Assembly (NCBI RefSeq): GCF_001314995.1
Contig: NZ_CP012938.1
Coordinates: 1 to 64,000, forward strand
Source of the DNA: Bacteroides ovatus
Lineage (GTDB): Bacteria > Bacteroidota > Bacteroidia > Bacteroidales > Bacteroidaceae
Reading direction: 5' to 3'
Length of the DNA: 64,000 nt
The notes under the pieces were generated by a model, which did not search any database, had not been told where the DNA came from, and saw only the letters and a list, made by a program, of their open reading frames with translations. The position numbers were made by a program, and so were the translations under genes. Of this stretch, positions 7,645-14,803 are shown piece by piece. Numbering within the stretch: position 1 is the first letter of the stretch; the number at the start of each line of letters is the position of its first letter.

Positions 7645-8526
7645 ATGAGGAAGATAATGAATGAGAAGTTGACTATTACGACTTCTAATCCCGTCCGTGC
7701 CCGCTTTTATGAATATCCGCGTTTCACGTATCCGTGGCATTTTCATAGTGAGTATGAAATTATTTATGTGGAGAAGGGAGAAGGGGATTGTCTGGTGGGT
7801 GACAGCATTATCTCCTATTCAAAAGGTGATTTGATTCTTTTCGGTTCCGAACTGCCTCATAGTATGCAAAGTCCACCGGACGACGGGGAAGAATCTGATA
7901 ACGAAGAAAAATCCGAACTGAAAGTAAGAGGAGTCAATATTCAGTTTGAAAAAGACTTTATGCATTATTCTATATCTCAATACTCCCAGTTTATTCCTAT
8001 CAGGAATTTATTGGAGGATGCTTGCAGAGGAATTAAATTCACAATTACCCGTTCGGGGAAAATCATTAAGCTATTAAAACAAATACCTTCTGCCAAAGGA
8101 GTAGATCAAATCATCCTGTTGCTTTCACTCCTACAAATGATGGCTACCAGTAATCACAGGAAGTATCTGACTACTTCTCATTATACTCCGTCTCCTTCGA
8201 TTATGCGTAATGAAAGAATGGAAAAAGTGATTGCCTATTTGAATAAACATTATACCGAGTCTATCGGTCTGGATGAAATTGCTTCTTATACAGCGATGAA
8301 CCCTACTGCTTTCTGCCGATACTTTAAAGAAAACACAGGAAAAACATTCAAAGAGTATGTACTTGATATGCGTATCGGATATGCTTGTAAACTATTGAAT
8401 AGTAGTATGATGAATATATCTCAAATCAGTGCTACTTGCGGATTTGAATCACCTGTACATTTTAACCGCATTTTTAAAAGGGTGACAGGAATGACACCTA
8501 CTTTATATAGAGAGCAGATGGAATAA
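7645..8526 (+). CDS. AraC-family transcriptional regulator
   Basis: A 293-residue soluble regulator. The N-terminal cupin-like sensor domain (about 15-130) has WHFHSEYEIIYVEKGEG and a GDLILFGSELPHSM stretch typical of sugar-sensing AraC proteins. The C-terminal double HTH (about 190-290) shows LDEIASYTAMNPTAFCRYFK and ISQISATCGFESPVHFNRIFK. The frame is open from 7405, but ATG 7645 is chosen: it follows AGAAAGGAG closely and the upstream part overlaps the divergent SDR gene. It is likely a regulator of the adjacent uronate operon and/or the GH97 gene 70 bp downstream. Confidence 0.88.
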   Translation: MRKIMNEKLTITTSNPVRARFYEYPRFTYPWHFHSEYEIIYVEKGEGDCLVGDSIISYSKGDLILFGSELPHSMQSPPDDGEESDNEEKSELKVRGVNIQFEKDFMHYSISQYSQFIPIRNLLEDACRGIKFTITRSGKIIKLLKQIPSAKGVDQIILLLSLLQMMATSNHRKYLTTSHYTPSPSIMRNERMEKVIAYLNKHYTESIGLDEIASYTAMNPTAFCRYFKENTGKTFKEYVLDMRIGYACKLLNSSMMNISQISATCGFESPVHFNRIFKRVTGMTPTLYREQME

Positions 8527-8596
8527 GCTTTTCAGGCAATAAACATTTGAGTATAATTTCTTCCTCGTTCGTATATAATAGAAAAGATGAATAAAC

Positions 8597-10549
8597 ATGA
8601 ACGTAAATAGAATGAAGAAAAGAATTTTGCTTTTGTTGTTGGTGATACCGGCATTGGTAAAAGCGCAAGATGTGATGACAGAAACCCGTCAGGAACTGAC
8701 GTCTCCTGATGGAGCTTATCGTTTTACCTTTTATCAACGTGCGGTGGGAGAGGATAATGCACAAATGTATTATACCTTGACTTATAAGAATCGTCCGGTG
8801 ATTGAAGAAAGTAAACTGGGTGTTCTGATTGAAAATCAGTTATTTGAATCGGCGTTGGGTATACCGAATGATACTTGTCATTTTTGGTGTGAGAATCTGA
8901 AGTTGACAGGGACTGAACATCAAAAAACGGACGAAATATGGAAACCTGTATATGGCGAGCGTGCGGAGGTTCGTGATTGCTATAATGAGATGACTTTGAA
9001 GTTCAAGAAAGGGGAAGGAAAAGGCAATCAGGACGGTGGTTATGATAAGCGTAAGAACTACTTTATGAATATCATAGTTCGCGCCTATAATGAAGGAGTT
9101 GCTTTCCGCTATCATTTTCCGGAAATGACAAACGGGCTTTTCTTGCATATTGTCGGTGAGCAGACTAGCTTCACAATGCCTGAAGGAACGATGGCGTATT
9201 ACGAACGTTGGGCGCAAGGACCTTATGAACTTCGTCCGTTGAAAGGATGGGGTAAAGAGGAGAGTGAGCGTCCATTGACATTGAAACTTCCTGATGGATT
9301 ATCAGTAGCTTTGTTGGAAGCAGAAATGGTGGATTATGTTCGTGGTAAATTCCGTTTATCGGCAGAGAAACCTTCCACTTTGGAGACAAGCCTGTATAGT
9401 AGCGTCGATATTATTTCTCCTTACAGTACTCCGTGGCGTGTAATCATGGTTGGCGAACGTCCGGTCGATTTAATTAATAATAATGATCTTGTCTTGAATC
9501 TGAATCCGGCTTGCAAACTGGCTGATACTTCTTGGATCAAACCCGGGAAAGTATTCCGTTCGGGCGACTTGAAACAAGATAGAGTAAAAGCAGCCATTGA
9601 CTTTGCGGCAGAACGTGGTATTCAGTATGTGCACATGGATGCAGGATGGTACGGACCGGAAATGAAAATGAGTTCGGACGCTACTACTGTTTCTCCTGAT
9701 AAAGACCTTGATATACCTGCTTTGTGTAAATATGCCGAATCGAAAGGAATCGGACTTATGGTGTATGTCAATCAGCGCGCATTAGTGCAGCAGTTGGATA
9801 TTCTGTTGCCTTTGTATAAAAAATGGGGATTGAAAGGTATCAAGTTCGGTTTTGTACAGATAGGTAATCAGCGTTGGAGTACCTGGCTGCATGATGCAGT
9901 TCGTCAATGTGGAGAATATGATCTGATGGTAGATATTCATGACGAATATCGTCCGACAGGTTTCAGCCGTACTTATCCTAACCTGATGACGCAGGAAGGT
10001 ATTCGTGGAAATGAAGAAATGCCGGATGCCACACACAATACGACTCTTCCTTTCACCCGCTATCTGGCAGGTGCAGGAGACTATACGCTTTGCTATTTCA
10101 ATAACCGGGTGAAGAATACGAAGGCACATCAGTTGGCGATGGCAGCTGTGTATTACAGTCCTTTGCAATTTATGTTTTGGTATGACAGACCGGAATTCTA
10201 CCAGGGAGAAGAAGAACTGGAATTTTGGAAAGCAATTCCGAGTGTATGGGATGACAGCCGCGCGTTAGATGGAGAGATTGGTGAATATATCGTTCAGGCA
10301 CGTCGTTCGGGGAATGACTGGTTTGTAGGAGCAATGACGAATACGGAAGCCCGCACAATTACATTGACTACGGATTTTCTGGAACCGGGTAAGAAGTATA
10401 TGCTTCACCTGTACGAAGATGATGACAAGCTGAATACACGAACGAAAGTACGTAGTACTCATAAGAAGATAAAAGCCGGAGATAAGCTTGTTTTGAAGCT
10501 AAAAGCGAATGGCGGAGCCGCATTGCATTTTACTCCGCTGAAAAAATGA
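8597..10549 (+). CDS. Glycoside hydrolase family 97 protein
   Basis: A 650-residue secreted enzyme with a signal peptide ending near VKAQ (residue 24). An N-terminal GH97 beta-sandwich (about 28-290), a TIM barrel (about 310-570) and a C-terminal beta-sandwich follow the family order. Recognisable blocks are YVHMDAGWYGPE, DIHDEYRPTGFSRTYPN and LMTQEGIRGNEE. Family members are alpha-glucosidases, alpha-galactosidases or beta-L-arabinopyranosidases. The position that carries the nucleophile Asp in the retaining subgroup (K-x-DF) reads KFGF here, with Gly418. Glu450, Glu467 and Glu473/474 are candidate catalytic or calcium-binding residues. A second in-frame Met at 8612 is an alternative start. 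Confidence 0.88.
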   Translation: MNVNRMKKRILLLLLVIPALVKAQDVMTETRQELTSPDGAYRFTFYQRAVGEDNAQMYYTLTYKNRPVIEESKLGVLIENQLFESALGIPNDTCHFWCENLKLTGTEHQKTDEIWKPVYGERAEVRDCYNEMTLKFKKGEGKGNQDGGYDKRKNYFMNIIVRAYNEGVAFRYHFPEMTNGLFLHIVGEQTSFTMPEGTMAYYERWAQGPYELRPLKGWGKEESERPLTLKLPDGLSVALLEAEMVDYVRGKFRLSAEKPSTLETSLYSSVDIISPYSTPWRVIMVGERPVDLINNNDLVLNLNPACKLADTSWIKPGKVFRSGDLKQDRVKAAIDFAAERGIQYVHMDAGWYGPEMKMSSDATTVSPDKDLDIPALCKYAESKGIGLMVYVNQRALVQQLDILLPLYKKWGLKGIKFGFVQIGNQRWSTWLHDAVRQCGEYDLMVDIHDEYRPTGFSRTYPNLMTQEGIRGNEEMPDATHNTTLPFTRYLAGAGDYTLCYFNNRVKNTKAHQLAMAAVYYSPLQFMFWYDRPEFYQGEEELEFWKAIPSVWDDSRALDGEIGEYIVQARRSGNDWFVGAMTNTEARTITLTTDFLEPGKKYMLHLYEDDDKLNTRTKVRSTHKKIKAGDKLVLKLKANGGAALHFTPLKK

Positions 10550-10610
10550 CTCAAATTATTTTGATGGTCATTGAGTATGTGAAAATGATAAGTAAATGAT
10601 AATTTATTTT

Positions 10611-10711
10611 CAGACAGAAGAACATAAGAACAAAAAATAAAACAGCAGTTCAACAAGCAACAGAAATAATTTTCTAAGCGCAGCCTTTATGTTCTTTTGT
10701 TCTTCTGTCTG
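10611..10711. repeat. 26-bp imperfect inverted repeat between convergent genes
   Basis: CAGACAGAAGAACA(T/A)AAG... at 10611-10636 matches the reverse complement of 10686-10711 at 24 of 26 positions, around a 49-base interior. It sits between the convergent GH97 and aldo/keto reductase genes and could act as a bidirectional terminator or be a small nonautonomous palindromic element. Confidence 0.6.
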
Positions 10712-10757
10712 AATTCAATTCCCATTTGTAGTCTTTATTGGGATTTACTACTTACCA

Positions 10758-11606
10758 CTATTTACCATAATTAATCAACCACTTCACCATCTCCGGATCA
10801 TAGTGGGAGAAAAAGAGCGTTTTAGCTGTATCAAGCGCAGCGATAGCCGCCATATCATCCGGTGTTAACGAAAAATCGAAAACATTGAAATTCTCAATCA
10901 TACGTTCTTTATGAGTCGATTTAGGAATCACGATAATATCGCGTTGAATCAGATAACGCAGTGCGACCTGTGCCACTGATTTGCCATATTCTTTACCGAT
11001 TTCCTGGAGAGTCGGGTTGGTGAAGAAGTCGTTTCGTCCTTCAGCAAACGGTCCCCATGACATAATTTTAGTACCATATTCTTTCATTACTTCCTGCAAC
11101 TTTATCTGTTGGTTGAAAACGTGTGTCTCTACCTGATTGACGGCAGGAGTAATTTCACAGAATTCTGCCAAGTCTATAAAGCGGTCAGGATAGAAGTTGC
11201 TGACACCGATTGCACGGAGTTTACCAGCCTTATATGCTTCCTCCATAGCCCGGTAAGTTCCATAATAATCACCGAATGGCTGATGAATGAGCAGTAAGTC
11301 TATATAATCACTTTTTAATTTGTGAAGTGATTCATCAATAGAAGCTTTAGCTTTTTCGTAACCGGCATTTGAAATCCATACTTTTGTAGTGATGAACAGT
11401 TCCTCGCGTGGCACACCGCATTTGCTGATTGCATTTCCTACACCTTCTTCATTATGATAGGCTTGTGCCGTATCAATAGAACGATAACCCACACTGATTG
11501 CATCTGATACGCAACGTTCACATTCTTCAGGCGTAACCTGATAAACACCATAACCTAAAATAGGCATTTCAATGCCATTGTTCAATTTTACTTTTTCCAT
11601 AATCAA
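10758..11606 (-). CDS. Aldo/keto reductase
   Basis: A 282-residue NADPH-dependent (alpha/beta)8-barrel oxidoreductase, normal family length. The catalytic tetrad is visible: Asp45 and Tyr50 in DTAQAY, Lys75 in TTKVW, His108 in LLLIHQP. GVSNFYPDR and the C-terminal IPKSTHKERMIEN cofactor loop are also present. It probably reduces aldehyde or keto-sugar substrates; the exact substrate is unknown. It is transcribed divergently from the secreted hydrolase gene at 11837, sharing a 230-bp region that contains an inverted repeat. Starting at Met3 is an alternative. Confidence 0.9.
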   Translation of the reverse strand: MIMEKVKLNNGIEMPILGYGVYQVTPEECERCVSDAISVGYRSIDTAQAYHNEEGVGNAISKCGVPREELFITTKVWISNAGYEKAKASIDESLHKLKSDYIDLLLIHQPFGDYYGTYRAMEEAYKAGKLRAIGVSNFYPDRFIDLAEFCEITPAVNQVETHVFNQQIKLQEVMKEYGTKIMSWGPFAEGRNDFFTNPTLQEIGKEYGKSVAQVALRYLIQRDIIVIPKSTHKERMIENFNVFDFSLTPDDMAAIAALDTAKTLFFSHYDPEMVKWLINYGK

Positions 11607-11664
11607 GTATATTATTAAAATAAAAGCGTATTCTAATGTTTTTATTATCTTTATTTCCTCTATA

Positions 11665-11745
11665 CAAAGTTAGTCTGTAAAAGGTAATCTGTTTTTATAT
11701 AGATTACGGGTTTTGCTACCTTTTTTACGGATAACTCTATCTTTG
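11665..11745. promoter_or_regulatory. Divergent promoters with an operator-like inverted repeat
   Basis: The plus-strand promoter has TTTG (11712-11715) and TATCTTTG (11738-11745) 22 bp apart, serving the gene at 11837. The minus-strand -7 box TAACTTTG (reverse of 11665-11672) serves the aldo/keto reductase. Between them GTAATCT (11684-11690) and AGATTAC (11701-11707) form an inverted repeat, and GTAAAAGGTA with TACCTTTTTTAC brackets it. Confidence 0.55.
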
Positions 11746-11836
11746 CATTTAATATCTACTATTATATAGTCGTTTTTTGAGTATTTTGTTCTTCATATTC
11801 GTAGTATAGGAAGTTAAATCAATTAAAAGAAGCATT

Positions 11837-13453
11837 ATGAATAAATATTTTCTTGTTGTATTGTTGTCATTATTCATGCAGGTTGCTAAGGTGGCAGCAG
11901 CCCCCTGGCAGTGGTCCGTAGAAATAAAAGAGCTGATTTCAGAAGAGACAAACGCCCACCCTTCTGCCTATCTATGGATACCGGAAAACTGTAAACAAGT
12001 CCGTGCCGTCATCATCGGGCAACACAATATGACCGAAGAAACAATTTTCGAGCATCCTGAATTTCGGAAGAATATGGGCAAACTGGGAATTGCAGAGATA
12101 TGGATCACTCCCGGAATAGACCAACGCTGGGACGTGACAAAAGGTACCCAACAAATCTTTGAAACAATGATGAAGAACTTGTCTGAAATAAGCGGATATA
12201 CAGAGCTGGAGTTTGCCCCGGTTATACCTATCGGACACTCGGCAATGGCTACTTATCCGTGGAACTTTGCCGCCTGGAATCCTGAACGTACATTGGCCGT
12301 ACTCTCTATTCACGGTGATTCTCCCAGAACTCATTTGACGGGTTACGGGCGTGCGAATTTGGATTGGGGAACCCGTACGATTGAAGGTATCCCCTCATTA
12401 ATGGTAATGGGAGAGGACGAATGGTGGGAAGACCGGTTGATAACCTCTTTCGATTATCGTCGTGAATATCCGAATGCTCCCCTTTCATTTCTTGCTGATG
12501 CAGGACACGGACATTTCGACATATCCGATGAATTGATTGATTATCTTTCCCTCTTTCTGAAAAAGACAGTGGAATATCGGTTGCCGGAGCATTCGTCATT
12601 GGATGCTCCGATTCAGTTAATTCCGGTAGAAGCAAAGAATGGCTGGCTGGCAGACCGTTGGCGAAAGAATGAAAAGCCTACAGCCGAAGCCGCTTCCTAT
12701 GATAAGTATAAAGGAGACAAGAACCATGCGTTTTGGTATTTTGATAAGGAAATGGCAGATGCCACAGAAAAATATTACGCCAATGAGCGTGGAAAGACAG
12801 AGCAGTATATCGGCTTTGAGCAAAAAGGAAAACTGATAACTTTCAATCCGAAATCCCATGTACGTATGTCTCCTTCTTTTCAACCCGAAGCGGACGGAGT
12901 CACTTTCCACCTGAAAGCAGTGTACACAGATACGTTAAGGAACGAATATTCAAAAGAACACAGTACGCATCCCATTCGAATGTCGAGAATTTGCGGTCCG
13001 GTGGAAGTGGTGAATGATACAACTTTTACTGTTCGTTTCTATCGGATGGGATTGGAGAATCCTAAACGTACAGGAGGCATCTGCCTGATGGCTTCCGTAA
13101 AACAGGATCATAAATACCGGAGTGCCGTTCAGCAGGTAGAGATTCGTATTCCTTACCGGAATAAGGAAGGGATACCCCAACGTATAATTTTCCCGAAACT
13201 ATCCGATGTAAAAGCTTCAGTGAAAGAAATAAGTTTAAATGGAACTGCTGACTCCGGTCTTCCGGTTTACTATTATGTAAAAGAAGGTCCGGCAGAGATA
13301 AAGGGAGATAAACTGGTATTGACTAAAATTCCCCCACGTGCAAAATTTCCGGTAAAGGTGACAGTGGTAGCCTGGCAATATGGGCGTAGCGGAGAACCTA
13401 AAGTGCAGACTGCTGAAGCAGTAGAACAGAGCTTTTATATTACTGCCCGTTAG
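11837..13453 (+). CDS. Secreted alpha/beta-hydrolase-fold protein (putative esterase)
   Basis: A 538-residue exported protein with a signal peptide ending near VAAA (residue 22). Residues about 40-255 form an alpha/beta hydrolase: IIGQHNM (oxyanion strand), nucleophile Ser135 in PIGHSAMA, candidate acid Asp194 in MGEDEWW, and His224/226 in AGHGHFD. The C-terminal half (about 270-538) is a beta-rich region of unknown role, ending in a stretch that resembles an Ig-like sandwich. An acyl or methyl esterase acting on a decorated plant glycan is plausible, but the family is not recognised with certainty. The gene stands alone between divergent and convergent neighbours, with its own promoter. Confidence 0.65.
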   Translation: MNKYFLVVLLSLFMQVAKVAAAPWQWSVEIKELISEETNAHPSAYLWIPENCKQVRAVIIGQHNMTEETIFEHPEFRKNMGKLGIAEIWITPGIDQRWDVTKGTQQIFETMMKNLSEISGYTELEFAPVIPIGHSAMATYPWNFAAWNPERTLAVLSIHGDSPRTHLTGYGRANLDWGTRTIEGIPSLMVMGEDEWWEDRLITSFDYRREYPNAPLSFLADAGHGHFDISDELIDYLSLFLKKTVEYRLPEHSSLDAPIQLIPVEAKNGWLADRWRKNEKPTAEAASYDKYKGDKNHAFWYFDKEMADATEKYYANERGKTEQYIGFEQKGKLITFNPKSHVRMSPSFQPEADGVTFHLKAVYTDTLRNEYSKEHSTHPIRMSRICGPVEVVNDTTFTVRFYRMGLENPKRTGGICLMASVKQDHKYRSAVQQVEIRIPYRNKEGIPQRIIFPKLSDVKASVKEISLNGTADSGLPVYYYVKEGPAEIKGDKLVLTKIPPRAKFPVKVTVVAWQYGRSGEPKVQTAEAVEQSFYITAR

Positions 13454-13464
13454 TTTGACAAAGA

Positions 13465-13504
13465 GATTGTCCAAGGAATCAGAGTACTAATTCCTTGAAC
13501 AATC
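13465..13504. terminator. Bidirectional hairpin terminator between convergent genes
   Basis: GATTGTCCAAGGAAT (13465-13479) pairs with ATTCCTTGAACAATC (13490-13504), with one mismatch in a 15-bp stem. It overlaps the stop of the DUF3037 gene and lies just past the secreted hydrolase. Confidence 0.6.
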
Positions 13505-13874
13505 TTTCCAAAGTCTTATCTAAATCAGTAGAAAATCCCGGATGTGGGCGAGATACTTGTATGCAGGAACTTTTTACTGCAGTCAGCCAACGAAACCTGT
13601 CAGGAATATCCATATTGGCTATGGCTCCTCCCTCTTTATTTCCCATGCATATCTTGTCAAAGACCTGTAACCCTTCTTTCAGGCAATTAATATCCAGTTC
13701 GGAAGAAAACAGTTTTAGTTTGTTCTCATCTATCGTATAGAGGGATTTCAGGTATTTGGCTTGTTTGGAAAACAACACAATCCCCATATTGATAAACTCC
13801 TCCCGTTCTACTTTAGGAACGAAACGGATGACTGCGTATTCATATAAGTGCCTTTCTTGCATTATGCGCTTCAT
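13479..13874 (-). CDS. DUF3037 family protein
   Basis: A 131-residue soluble protein. The opening YEYAVIRFVPKVEREEFINMGIVLF is split here as YEYAVIRFVPKV then EREEFINMGIVLF, the hallmark of DUF3037; a conserved DRFRWLTAVKSS follows. Function is unknown. It overlaps the upstream HipA-like gene by 35 nt in another frame, so the two are translationally coupled and very likely act together. No signal peptide or membrane segment. Pairing of DUF3037 with a HipA-type kinase is a known neighbourhood in bacteria, without an assigned role that I can cite. Confidence 0.8.
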   Translation of the reverse strand: MKRIMQERHLYEYAVIRFVPKVEREEFINMGIVLFSKQAKYLKSLYTIDENKLKLFSSELDINCLKEGLQVFDKICMGNKEGGAIANMDIPDRFRWLTAVKSSCIQVSRPHPGFSTDLDKTLERLFKELVL

Positions 13875-14622
13875 TTACAAATGTTTCGGAATGTTTCATC
13901 CTTTCTTCTAAGAATCGAATATAAATGTCTCTCAAATCCTGTGGAGTTTCTGTGCCTTCTGTCCAGTTCAACCAGTCGTCGGGAATAGCATTGACTATCT
14001 CACGGATTTTATCAGAAGTCAATATCTGCTTGAATTCAATATCTACCTCTTCCAGTTTATCGGCAAACGGCAATAATACATGGTCTTTTATCTGTACAAA
14101 AGGAACCAGTGCCTGTTTTTGCCAGTTAGTCCAGGAATGGTGGAAATAAAGGGACGCCCCATGATCTATCAGCCATAGTTCTTTGTGCCATATCAACATA
14201 TTGGTATTTTTAATGGTACGGTCTACGTTAGTCAGCAAGGCATCCAGCCATACTACTTGCGAAGCCGTTTTTCCATCTACTTGATGTACTATCGGATCAA
14301 AAGTCAACGAACCGGAAAGGAAATGCAATCCCATATTCAGTCCTCGACTCCATTGAAGTAAATCCTGTATCTCTTCGTCTGCTTCCGTTCGTCCGAAGGC
14401 CTCGTCCAGATTCAGAAAAACTATTTCGGGGACTCTGAAACCCAGTGCACGGGCTATCTCCCCACCAATCAGTTCGGCAATCAGCGCTTTTGTTCCGTGT
14501 CCTGCCCCTCTGAATTTGACTACATACTTAAATTCATCGTCAGCTTCGGCCAAAGCAGGCAATGAGCCCCCCTCACGCAGAGGAAGAATATATCTTGTAA
14601 CATTTGCCGTACGTAAATCCAT
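13840..14622 (-). CDS. HipA-like kinase-fold protein
   Basis: A 260-residue protein with the kinase-like fold of the HipA family, short form without the N-terminal HipA domain. Visible elements are a candidate ATP-binding Lys (FKYVVKF, Lys36), LIAELIGGEIARALG (helix C region), catalytic-loop NVDRTIKNTN (Asp134, Asn139) and the metal-binding LIDHGAS (Asp153). HipA proteins are Ser/Thr kinases, in classic cases toxins that phosphorylate tRNA synthetase; no HipB-type antitoxin is seen here. It is the first gene of a two-gene operon with DUF3037, divergent from the module A regulator. The target is unknown. Confidence 0.75.
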   Translation of the reverse strand: MDLRTANVTRYILPLREGGSLPALAEADDEFKYVVKFRGAGHGTKALIAELIGGEIARALGFRVPEIVFLNLDEAFGRTEADEEIQDLLQWSRGLNMGLHFLSGSLTFDPIVHQVDGKTASQVVWLDALLTNVDRTIKNTNMLIWHKELWLIDHGASLYFHHSWTNWQKQALVPFVQIKDHVLLPFADKLEEVDIEFKQILTSDKIREIVNAIPDDWLNWTEGTETPQDLRDIYIRFLEERMKHSETFVNEAHNARKALI

Positions 14623-14738
14623 GTAGCTCCTTTCTTTGATTCGGGCAATAAAGATAGGACGTTTTTGTGGAATAGTAGGTGAAATGCTTTTGATTATAAT
14701 AGTTTTTTATGTTTTTCGGTTGAGTATACGTTAGTGTC

Positions 14739-14771
14739 TTTGCGAATATCTTTCATTTTTTACTATCTTTG
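14739..14771 (+). promoter_or_regulatory. Promoter of module A regulator
   Basis: TTTG (14739-14742) and TATCTTTG (14764-14771) are separated by 21 bp, an excellent Bacteroides -33/-7 pair. The start codon lies 32 nt downstream. Confidence 0.7.
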
Positions 14772-14803
14772 TCCTTGAAGTTTGAGAAGAACGGCATCTG
14801 CTT

